This document shows, one piece after another, positions 1 through 10,159 of a stretch of DNA of 64,000 bases. Both the position numbers and the translations under genes were made by a program. How positions within the stretch are numbered: position 1 is the stretch's first letter; each line of letters opens with the position of its first letter. The notes beneath the pieces are model-generated. The model was not told the origin of the DNA and did no database searches. It worked only from the letters and a program-made list of their open reading frames with translations. The stretch comes from Gordionus sp. m RMFG-2023 (Eukaryota > Nematomorpha > Gordioida > Chordodea > Parachordodidae): the NCBI RefSeq assembly GCF_954871325.1, contig NC_088775.1, positions 67,123,561-67,187,560 on the forward strand, given 5' to 3'.

Positions 1-822
1 AAATACTGGAATTTTAACTACTATTAAATTTTGATTAACCGATTATTTTATCATTGTAGGAAATAGCTCAGAATTAAGAATATCAAAAGTATCTTTATTA
101 AATCAAAACAATGGTAAAATTCCAATAATATAATTTGAAAGTAATAATTATTGATGGATGTAAAATAATATCATATATGTAGTACGTTTAATTATTTGAT
201 AAGACAAAAATTTATATCTCAATTTACAATATCAACACGAAAATAAAAACTTACAATTATCGATAATTTAAATATTTGATTTACAGTTCTGTGGCAATAT
301 ACAATAAAGATAATATATTATAAAAAAAGATCATTAAAATATATCGTGTACAGTATCACTTCAATTTTTTTGATCTAAAAGTCTTCCTATCATGTGGAAA
401 GTAAAGAATCTCAAGCTAGTCTAAAATTTTAAACAAAGATGCCATTTTATCAAGTCAAAAAATGTGATAATATCGGTCGACAACTGATATTTAAAAAAAA
501 ACTAAGTGATCTTGATAAAAAATATTATTACATCCCTAAATATAGGCCTGCCTATAGCTGCCGTGAAATATTTTAAACGGCTAAAACTCACACATTTATA
601 GTCCAAACGGTGTGTATCAGATTTAATTCTTATTTAGTCTAAAATTAAAAATGAGCCAGGAAGGAAAATTGTTTAAACTCATGGACAATATAACTTTTAA
701 CCCTTAAAATCCTGTTCATACGACTATGTTTACGTTTAAATTATTGACGTTCTTTTATTTTACAAAATTATAATAAATTTTTATATTTATGGAAAATCTT
801 TTTTTAAAAATCAAACAAATAG
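1..822. other. AT-rich non-coding stretch upstream of the RNF185-like exon
   Basis: No reading frame of note is visible on either strand. The last bases before the exon (ending AAATAG at 822) read as a weak 3' splice acceptor, so at least the right edge is probably an intron. The N-terminal half of the RING domain, which should lie upstream of the next exon, is not found here, so that exon must be outside the window. Confidence 0.5.
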
Positions 823-1232
823 AACCGAATGCCCTGTCTGTAAAGATGCCCTGACCAAGGAAAAGGTTATCCCATTATATGGTAGAGGTGATGGTTCTTC
901 AACTTCAAGAACCAAAAAAAATGAACGCAGCAAAGACCCTAGAACGAAAATATACCCCCCAAGGCCACCTGGACAAAGAACGTCGTATTCTACAAGTAAT
1001 GGCTCAAACAGTTCGTCAAACACTTACTTTGATTACTTCTTCTCTCCCTCTCAAAATAACCTATTTGCTAATCAATTCTTCAATCAAAGTGGATTAGGTG
1101 GCATACACATGTCATTTGGTATAGGCGCTTTCCCCTTTGGTTTTTTCAGTACCATGTTTAATTTTAGTAATGGTGCTCAGACTCCAACTGGAAATGTTCT
1201 CAACGGGACGGGGACTTCAGAAGAGAGAGATA
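823..1232 (+). CDS. RNF185: Internal exon of an RNF5/RNF185-type membrane RING E3 ubiquitin ligase
   Basis: Read from 824, the exon begins [20 protein letters not shown], the second CxxC of a C3HC4 RING followed by the VIPLYGRG signature of RNF5/RNF185. A basic linker follows ([16 protein letters not shown], compare the family's DPR..K.PPRPQGQR), then an Asn/Ser-rich insert, then the conserved [18 protein letters not shown] block. In known members this protein sits in the ER and mitochondrial outer membrane through C-terminal hydrophobic helices and ubiquitinates clients in ER-associated degradation. An AG acceptor lies at 821-822 and a plausible donor (GTATGC) at 1233. Read-through past the donor ends at a stop near 1270 without a membrane anchor, so splicing to a missing last exon is preferred. 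The first RING half and the anchor exon were not found. RNF5 versus RNF185 cannot be separated here. Confidence 0.82.
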
Positions 1233-1489
1233 GTATGCTTATTTATTTGTTTATAAAAACAGTAAATTCTAATTGAGTTTGATACCTTAGCCTTTTTAAA
1301 TTTTTTAATCATAAACAAAATATTTTTAATACAGTTAAGCTTCCAACAGAAACCAACTCATTATAGTTACTAGTATAGTATAATATTAAAACAAATTATT
1401 ACATCTATAGTAATCGACTGATGAGCCACCCTGCTTTTCTTATATTTGTAATGTGTATTTCTGTTTATATCCTTTTGAACCCCTGAAAT

Positions 1490-1795
1490 TAGTGATCTGC
1501 ATCGGGCCTAATTTTTCAAACCCAGCAAATTTTTTAAAAAAGTTTTGCCAGCCAGGCCTGAATTTATTTAAATTGAGAAATTAATTTTTGTAATTACTCA
1601 AAATAAAAGATATGTAATATGGCGTCTAGTTTCTATAAATATAATCAAATTTTTTAAATTTAAATAAAAAATTAAACATAAAATTGATAAATTTAGTTGT
1701 ATTTAAAAAAATTTCTAAGGCCTGACCTAGCCCGATTTTTTAAAAAAATATTAGGCCCGAACACGATTTTTTTTAAAAAAAAATACAGATCTCTA
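1490..1795. mobile_element. Short hAT-type MITE, copy 1 of 3
   Basis: The ends read TAGTGATCTGCATCGGGCC and, inverted, TAGAGATCTG; subterminal AGGCCTG/GGCCCGA motifs alternate with A/T runs. The flanking 8-mers are CCTGAAAT and CTATAAAT (6 of 8 identical), acceptable for an old hAT TSD. Related copies lie at 14026-14438 and 47436-47825. No coding capacity. It lies just 5' of the larger element that starts at 1836. Confidence 0.6.
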
Positions 1796-2352
1796 CTATA
1801 AATAGCTGGCGATTTTAAAAATTGTCACTTTATTTTAGTGCTGTAAACGTTATTACAAAAAAGAAACCCGTTACCGTTACTCGTTATATCTGAAAAAAAG
1901 GAACGCGCGTTACCAATTTTTCAAAAAATTAACGGGCTACTCGTTACTTAAAAAAATTAAATATGTACAAATATATATTTATTTTTTTCTGAAAATATAT
2001 AATAAAATAAAACTATACAAAAAGAATATATAAGATCGTTTTATAAAAAAAATATTCATATATTTAATTCAGGCCCTTATGCAGGAATTTGGTCTGGGGG
2101 GGGGATAATAAATTTTTTAAAGAAATAATATTGTTAATTAAAAATACTAAGCATAAATTTATTAGGATTAATAACTTTTCTAATACACAATTTTAAACTA
2201 ATGTGAATTAAAAAAATTTTATATATAAACCGGCATTGAAAAACTATAAAATAAATGTGAATTATAAAATATAAAGTGAATATAACCCACGATATGAACC
2301 ACTTAAATGACCCAAAATTGAAATTTGAATTTTTTGAGCTTTTAAAATATAT

Positions 2353-5300
2353 CTTCTTCTTCTCCGTTTTATGGCGATTTCCAGGTTTACCCGGGTAGGC
2401 CAGTTTTCCCTCTGATTTTTCTTTTCCATTTTTCACGGTCCTGAGCATCAATACTTGTAAGATTCATGCTTCTCATATCCGCCGCTATCACATTTGTCCA
2501 CGTCATCTTGGGTCTTCCTCTAGGTCTTGATCCTCCTACTTCCATCATTGTGCATCTCTTTACCCAGTCATCTCTTGTCATACGTTCCACATGCCCAAAC
2601 CATCTTAGTCTATTTCGTCGCATTACCATACCAATCATTTCTATACCTAATCTTGCTCGCAATTCCTTGCTAGTTTTTCTCTTTCTCAGAGATACCCCAC
2701 ACATCCATCTAACCATCCTCATTTCTGTTCTTTCTAATTTGGCTTCGTGAGTTGCTTTCATTGCCCATGTTTCACCGCCATAAACTAAACAACTCCTCAC
2801 ATAGCTTACATAAACTTTCCCCTTTAACTTCAGAGAAACTTTTTTATTTGTAAGAATAGACGACATCTCTCTGAACTTCTTCCAAGCTTGTCTGATCCTT
2901 GCAACAACGGCAGAATCTACACCACCATCTGCGTTTAGCATATCACCTAAATAACAAAACTTATCCACTTTTTCTAGGGTTAACCCATTGCCAATATCCA
3001 GACCACCATTTTTTAGGTTATCATTATTATGTATCCCTTTCATGCATGTTTTACAAATAAAGGTCATTCTTTCTAACATTAAACTGACTCTTTTCCTGCT
3101 ACATCTTTTATGTACCCATTTCTGGCATCTGGTGCATTGGATAGAATTTCTAGCAACTCCTTTCCCACATACACCACAAGGCCACTTACCGGATTCTTCC
3201 ATCTTTAGATTTCCCCCACCAATCATCACCTTTGTTTTTGATGCATTCATTTTCAGACCCTTTGCTTCCATAGTCATCTTCCATTTACTAACTTTATCCC
3301 TCAATTTTCCCTCACTGTTTGCCATTAATACAAGGTCATCTGCATATAATATCTCCCAGGGAAGTCCTTCACATATTTCTCTAGCCACCACATCCATTAC
3401 TAAGATAAATAATAATGGACTCAGCATGGATCCTTGATGAAGTCCTACCTTCACCTCAAAGCTGTCACTATCACCATAATCCGTCCGTACTGCTGTTTGT
3501 GCTCCAACATACATTGCCATCACTGCGGTAACCAACCATTCCTCCACACTGGATTTTCTCAAGGCCCATCTTGTAATCTCACGCGGCACCTTGTCAAAGG
3601 CTTTCTCCAAATCAACAAACGCATAATAGAGTTTCTTTTCCTTCGCAAGATACTTCTCCTGAATTTGTCTCACCACAAAAATTGTATCTGTCGTGCCTTT
3701 TCCCGATGTAAAACCAAACTGCATTTCATCAATTTTAATTTGTTCCCTTAACCGCTTCTCTAACACTCTCTCAAATACTTTCATTGCATGTTCCAAGAGT
3801 TTAATAGCTCTGTAAGACCCGCAATCTAAAGGATCACCTTTCCCCTTGTATACTGAGATAATTATACTTCTTTGCCAGTCCTCGGGAATAGTACCTTCTG
3901 TGACAATCTGATTTGCTAAATTCATTAACCATTCAATCCCTAAATCATCAGAACCTTTAAACATCTCTGATACCACCATCGTTAAACCCGATGCCTTCCC
4001 TTTCTTTATCTTTTTCACTGCTCTCTTTATCTTGTCCTTGCCAAAGTTACACCCTGGACCTTCTACCTTTGCACAACTAATATTATTCCATTCATTTTCT
4101 TCATTCAAAAGTCCTTTCATGTAAATCTTCCAGGTGTTCTTAATACCACTACTATCAATCGTTATTTTTCCTTCCATATTTTTCAAACACTTTACACCTA
4201 TCACATCCTGCCTCTTTTTTGACATCTGTTTTGCCATTCGAACCATATTTCCAATTCCATCAGTGCATTCCATTTCTTTAGCAAACTCGTGTCTTTTTTC
4301 TTCTTGAGCCTTCACTATTAATTTCTTAGCATTTCTTTTAGCCATCTTGGAAATATCATTATCACTATTTTCTTTGCTATTATACCATACTTTGAAACAC
4401 CTCCGTTTCTCATCCACGGCTTTCGCTACCTCTGGGCTTCACCACCAAGTCTCCTTATGTCTAGGCGGCCCTTTTGTCCATCCACATACCTCCTCAGTTG
4501 TCATTACCCAGGCTTTCTTCATGGCTTCCCACTTGTCATTCACCCCAGATGCTTGTGCCACCTCCGCTTCCTTAATCGCCAATGCCATATTGAATTGACG
4601 TCTAGCATTCTCCTCCTTCAATTTCCAAACCTTCAGCCTTGGGACAAACTTTCTTTTAGTGACCCTGGCACCTTTAAGAGTGAGATCTCCTACAACTAGT
4701 CGATGCTGATTTATACATTCCTCTCCCGGTATCACTTTCACATTTTTTACTATACATCGATCACATCTCCTTTATAACAAGTAATCCACAGCACTTTTGG
4801 TACTACCCGACTTTTAAGTCACCAGCTTCTCTGATTCTTTCTTAAACATTGTATTACAGACAATCATATCCATAGCATCACTAAATTCTAAAATCCTCTC
4901 TCCTTCCAAATTTCTCATGCCGTAACTGAACCCTCCATGTACTCCTTCATAACCCTCACTACTCGCTCCCACATGTCCATTCATATCACTAGCCAGGATA
5001 ATCCCCTCTTCATTCGCCAGTCTCGATGTCACCCCCAATAGACTGTCCCAAAATATATCTTTCTCTTCTTCACTTCTTCCAACCTGAGGAACATATGCCG
5101 AGATAATATTATATAGCTTTCTACCAAAAATCATCTTGATAACCATTATCTGGTTGTCTAGCCTTCTCACTTCGACTACTTTGTCTACCAATTTCTCCGC
5201 AACCAATACCCCAACTCCAGCCTTACCATCATTACCTCCTTGCCAAAAGAATTTATACTTTTCGCTAGTCTTGCCAATCATTCTGGTCCCATTTCCTTTC

Positions 5301-5785
5301 CATCTAGTCTCCTGTATGCAGCACACATCTATATGTCTTCTTTGCAATACATCGACGACTTCTCCCGCTCTTCCTGTCATACTCCCAACATTCCATGTCG
5401 CGACCCTAACTCGATCACCCGTAAACTGGTTTCTCCACTTTTTATCATGTCGTTTATGGCCGTCATAAGTTTCATTTTCATGAATAGTGGTTCCGCCAGG
5501 TTTCCCATCCTTCTTTTTGTCGTAGACGGATGAGGAGGCCCATGGGGTACTTTGGGCTGTACCCTCCTAATGCTTTGTTGTAACCATAGGGAAATTTTGT
5601 AGCAAGGTTTTTACAATCGGATGCCCTTCCTGACATCAACCTCTTTAAGTTGTTTTTACACCCCGTCGAGGAGACGGTGATCCTATTCTAGACCCAGATC
5701 ACAGGGAACCTTTTAGACCTACATTAGCCGCCAAAAGACTTTGCCACTCCCCCGCCACGATGAGGCTGAAGGTAGGATTTTGGGA
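2353..5785 (-). mobile_element. Nearly full-length APE-type LINE
   Basis: The insertion is bounded by a 17-bp target duplication, GAGCTTTTAAAATATAT, at 2336-2352 and 5786-5802. Its 3' end is a short (GAAGAA)-type tail rather than poly(A), as in RTE-like elements. The 5' untranslated region (about 5567-5785) is present, so it is not the usual 5'-truncated copy. It landed inside hAT copy A. It encodes one long protein with an APE endonuclease and a reverse transcriptase. The clade is not certain: the 3' tail and single ORF suggest RTE-like, but an RT phylogeny would be needed. Confidence 0.85.
2387..5566 (-). pseudogene. LINE polyprotein: APE endonuclease, reverse transcriptase, embedded zinc finger
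   Basis: One frame runs from just after a stop at 5567-5569 to 2387. The endonuclease begins near 5420 with RVRVATWNVGSMTGRAGE and continues with CIQETRWKG and a SDMNGHVG motif. The RT begins near 4080; fingers and palm show VYKGKGDP, FVDLEKAFDKVPRE, LHQGSMLSPLLF and the catalytic YADD near 3335. At about 3100-3190 a Cys/His cluster, CGVCGKGVARNSIQCTRC followed by QKWVHKRC, looks like a PHD/RING-type finger inserted after the palm. The C-terminus has RWFGHVERM and RPRGRPKMTW, common in invertebrate APE LINEs. The frame is interrupted by only three in-frame stops (4814-4816, 4772-4774, 4439-4441) and no frameshift was seen, so it is a fairly young copy. Confidence 0.85.
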
Positions 5786-5997
5786 GAGCTTTTAAAATAT
5801 ATAAAGTATAAAAAATTTATATGTTGGAAATATAAATTAATACACAAAAAGTTTCTTAGGAATAATTGTATTTTATACATTTTGAGCTAATTTTTCAATT
5901 ATCAATCCTTGCTTGGCGTTAATTGCCTATGAATATTCAAAAGATCCAAATCATTCAATCTACTTTCAGATGTTGTATTTCATAGGTATGTTTTTCA

Positions 5998-6334
5998 CAG
6001 ACTTGCAGGCCCAGCCCCCGAGCCGGACCGTATTTTAATTTTTTTAAATATACCCGGGCCGGGCTCGTAATTTTTTTTAAAAAAAGCACCCGCGCTGGGC
6101 CTGAAAATTTTTTTAGATAAATTTCTGGGCCGAGCTGTATATTTTAAAACCAAATATTTGAAATCGCCATTATTAGCTATAAAAATCAAAAATAAATATA
6201 ATTTATTTTAAAAAAATTCGGGCCAGGCCAGCCAGACGGGGTTTGAAAATTTTTTAAAAAAAAACCCGGGCCGGAAAAAATTTAAAAAAAAAATCTGGGC
6301 CGTGTCCTGCAAATGGTACCTCTGCAAGGCTCTG
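5998..6334. mobile_element. Short GGCCCGG-ended hAT derivative inside hAT copy A
   Basis: The ends are CAGACTTGCAGGCCC and ..GGTACCTCTGCAAGGCTCTG, with alternating (GGCCCGG) and T/A-run units between. It is an end-only derivative of the family whose full copy is at 10160-13825. It interrupts the transposase C-terminal coding region of copy A. The same insertion sits at the equivalent point of hAT copy B (60152-60443). Confidence 0.72.
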
Positions 6335-8308
6335 TTATTCTTCTTAAAAAAGTGAATGTTCTCTCATTAGTTTACTAAAGAGCTGTTAATATATATATAA
6401 CCATTTTAATACATTGGGAGTTTAATCTAAAATGTGTTTGAAATAAAAAGCATCCATAGCATTTTTTGGAACTGTATCAACCATAGTTAATCTTTTAATC
6501 ATAGTTATTCAGCTAATAAGGCATCATAAGATATTTTAACATCTTCATGATAAAAATCTACCAAATATTTTTATTTTTTTTCTATCACCATATGAAAAAG
6601 GTTGGGAGAGGGGACATTTGTTTTATAATACTCTTCTACTGATCCTATATTAATGTTTTGACGATGAGCTTGCTTGCTGCAAGTCGAGGGGGGCAAATAT
6701 TAAACACGTATAGCTCTGCTTTTGACTCAACAATAACATATAAAATATGAAATTCTTCAACAACATTAGCTCTAATTTCCTTGAGTTCTAATAAAATGCT
6801 CTCCGCTATTCTCATCTTCTTAATCAAGTCAATGTTATGTTTTTGAAAAGTATTACATAAAATAGTTGTATAATTAAATAATACATTCTAATGAGAAATA
6901 AAATTTGGAATAAGTATTGAATCCAATAATTTTCTTGCTTCTGAGGAAATATTTCTTTCAAGCCATTGTGATATTTCAGTAATAGCATTAATAATCGGCT
7001 CTTCTAACTCCATTAGCTGTTACTGTGGCGGAGACTCGATCTCGTTGGACAAGCTTGCAATTTCTTTCTCCCTGTTGGACAAGGAGTTTCAGAGATAATT
7101 ATTATTTGACTAGAAATTTAGATTAATATTACGCCACTAAAATTTGAAAATAATAGGCAAATTACGCCAAGGAAAACTTGAAATCGAAATTGATTGATAA
7201 AATAACTTAGTAGATGAATGTGATAAATAAATGTAATTAAATATATATATGAGATAGGAATAAATATTAACAAATATAAATTAATATTAACATTAATATT
7301 TTTGAAAAATATAATCCGGCATCTGCATTTTTTGGCTTGGGGGGGGGGGTTTGTCCCCATGTCACCCCTCCCCCCCCCCTCCGCTGCGTACGCCAATGAT
7401 TTAATTATAATATAAATAAAACTATACAAAAATAATATATTATAAGATAGGGTAAATACGAAATCGATAACTTTTCGGCTGACCTTTTTAATTTCGATAA
7501 AATTTTGTATGCTGAGAGAATATCATCTGAAAGCATCGAATCCAAAATTCTAGCTTCCTAGTACTCATAGTTCCAGAGATATCAATGGTCAAAAGTGCCA
7601 AAAATGACCTTTTTTCGAAAAATACGATTTTTTGAAATTAAGATAAGTTAAAAAATAATGATTTTAAAAATATAAGTTATATGTCATTTTGTAACTCTAT
7701 TAAAGGCCTTTTATTAAATATTAAGGATTTTTTTGAAATAATATGGTTGCGGTTTTAATTTACGTTATAAATTTTATACATAAAAATTCGAGGTGTCTAA
7801 ATTTTTTTGAATTTAATATTTTCTTATTCAACCTTATATCTATTCATAAAAAAATTTAAACTTGGAAGAGTCATGGGTTTTTTAGTATTACGATTTAAAA
7901 AATCAAAAAATAAATATTTTTTTCAAAAATAGATGGCGCTCCTTTATAAAATAACGTGTTTTGTTATAATAATGATTTTTTAAACTTTTTTTCACTTTTA
8001 AACATAAATAATAAGATTTTCCAGCATTAATATCATGAAATGAGATTATTTAGCTGCGGTTATAATCATTTTTTTTATAAAAAATTTTAATTTTCGAAAA
8101 ATTATTTTATAAATTTTGAAGATATAATAGATAAATTAAAATTCATGAAAGAGATTACCTATTTTCTGTTTTTCATTAAATTTAGTTTTTTTGAAGCCAT
8201 GAAAATTTCGTTTTGCGATAAATTATATGTACGCCCAATAGCCGTTGATGGGCTAACTATTGTTAAAATATTATATTTTGGTATGAAAAGGATATCTTGT
8301 GCAGCTTT

Positions 8309-10159
8309 CTAAACAAAAGAATTTGCTGGTCCTTTAGGGTGAAGAAAATTAATTTTTACTTCATCTCTAATTACATTCACTTGTACAAATCCTAACCACC
8401 AATCGTCTTCATATGCACATGTCACATATCCTCTAATCTCATCGATTAACAGATCCTCAATCAAAGGATCTTCACGTGGATATACTATATTCTCCACAAT
8501 AAATGTCAGCGAATTAGAAGTTTAGTGTTGAGTTTAGTTAAGCCAATCGGAAACACTGCATGAATTTTTTGTGTCCCAGGTATTGAGATAGATTTATTAA
8601 GTCTCTCACTTAGCCATATCTCTTCTTCTTCATAATCTGGTATAGTGGCATAAGAAAAATTTATACCTTTTATATGCTCTTCCGCATATTTATAAAATTG
8701 TAAAGGTGTAATTATTTGATCAGTGTAAGGTCTTTGTAAGCTTGCCTTGGCAACTAACCTTTTTACTGTGCCGCCTATGCCGTCGCAGGCACTTTTACCA
8801 TGTGCCGTATGAAAAAAATGCCATTCAGCTTGAACACCAAAATCGATTTCATGGTAGCCAACATTGATGAAATTTTTCCTATTTTTATATTGCGCTGCTG
8901 AACCATCAGAAAAGTAGTGAATTTTTTTTGGTGGAGTGTTGAATTTATTTTTTAAAAAATGAATCAAACGCCATTGGAATAAATGGAATGAATATTCATT
9001 TTATCGAAAAAATAATTAATAAATTCGTCTGAAGATTGAGAAATAGCCTCCAGAGTTGTTCTATCTACCGAAACCCACTGTTTAAAAGTAACAAGAGCTA
9101 TATCATTTTTTATAAATAATTTTTCGATGCGTTTTTTTAAGAGTGCCGAGCCAGGACATTCGTTGCAGTCACCAAAATAACAGGTGGGTAACGGAGGATT
9201 GCAAATCATTCTGCCTATAACATATCTATAAGTTGTTAATGTATCCTCACCATTTTTAGTCAATGTTGCTAATTCATAGCCTAAAATCATAAGTTTAATA
9301 TTCTGGTGTATGCTACAAACGCATACACTATGTGTTCCGCTAGCCCCTGCTAATATACAATTTTTTGGTCTTAAGCTAGCAAATTTCGAAAATCCAATTG
9401 TTAAGTTTGAATTACTTGCCTTAAAATGACTATATAATTCTTTAAAATTATTAAGAATTAACCTTTTTTGAGCGTTCACTCGTTCCCCCTTTTCAATGAT
9501 AGATATGCAATCTTTTTTTCCTGGTAATACCCTACTAACTTCATCACTGCAAAAACTTTTTTTTAACAATATCAACTGTTTTTTGATTGAGATATTTTGC
9601 AGGCTTTCGATTTGGAGTTGAAAGAATCCCCCTTTCTTCCAAAATGATTTTGGAATTATATGCCATATGATATGTAACGTTGATCGTTTTTATTTTATTT
9701 GCGCTCCAATTAGGAGGCAGAATGGTCAGCAATTGATATTTTTTATTTTTAGATAAATTGGTATATTGTAATTTCATGTTATTGAGTATATCATTATTAT
9801 CGTTCTTATCCGAATCTGGATTGTTATTATATCTGTAATCGTTTTTGTTATTTTTGCTGCCTTTTTTTGGATAATTTTTTTCGGTTAGTTTTTTTTTCTT
9901 AATAGAAGATATTCCTATTTCATTTAAAGTTATATTGATTTTATCTATTGATGTTGATGCTGTGCTGTTATTTACATATTCACCATCAGAATTTATATTT
10001 TCGATATATTTTTGTGATAACCTTTTACGTCATTTATCACAATTGTAATGTTCTGCCTCAATGTTTGGATATTGTGTCATCCATGTCACTTTGCGCAGGT
10101 TTTTTTTATAATTAAAGTGTTTAGATTCTTTAAAAAGATTTACGCATTTATATTTATAC
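8309..10159 (-). pseudogene. Unclassified transposase (DFSEN / FSDG / HGK..DGIGG family), broken
   Basis: From N to C on the minus strand: a charged leader with a CDK-RKRL zinc-ribbon-like piece (about 9790-10159); a helical segment (9544-9777) with YQLLTILPPNWSANKI; a Cys-rich block (8964-9575) with GASGTHSVCVCSIHQNIKLM and CNECPG; then FSDGSAAQYKNRKNF, EWHFFHTAHGKSACDGIGG and TVKRLVAKASLQRP (8506-8967); and a tail with WWLGFV (8309-8497). These motifs recur in long uncharacterised proteins of arthropods and cnidarians, as I recall them. About 100-130 residues expected between DEFINYFF and HLFQW, including the DFSEN motif, are missing. There are frame changes near 9550, 8965 and 8500 and an in-frame TGA near 10027. 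The start codon side lies beyond the hAT insertion, near 13836. Acidic residues in FSDG and CDGIGG are candidate catalytic positions. Confidence 0.65.

Larger units (their letters stand above)
2070..7398 (-). mobile_element. hAT element (copy A) of the CAGxxxGCGTACGCAG family, carrying a LINE and a small hAT
   Basis: Perfect 8-bp TSD ATTTAATT at 2062-2069 and 7399-7406. The tips share TGCGTACGC(C/A)-type ends next to runs of G or C. Removing the LINE (2353-5785) and its duplicated target leaves about 1.9 kb, matching copy B at 59055-61000. On the minus strand there are decayed pieces of the same transposase as copy B, for example the C-terminal peptide LNDLDLLNIHR near 5940 and a coiled N-proximal part at 6645-6827. 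It is a DUF4371/ZMYM-like hAT of the type often annotated as a 52-kDa repressor-like protein. The transposase is heavily broken and this copy is dead. Confidence 0.72.

Noticed and set aside
811-1097. Two overlapping 70-72-residue open frames on opposite strands
   Set aside because: The real coding frame here is the third one (from 824), which matches RNF5/RNF185; the others are shadows.
2466-3751. Plus-strand open frames rich in Leu, Ile and Pro
   Set aside because: They are the antisense of the LINE reverse transcriptase on the minus strand.
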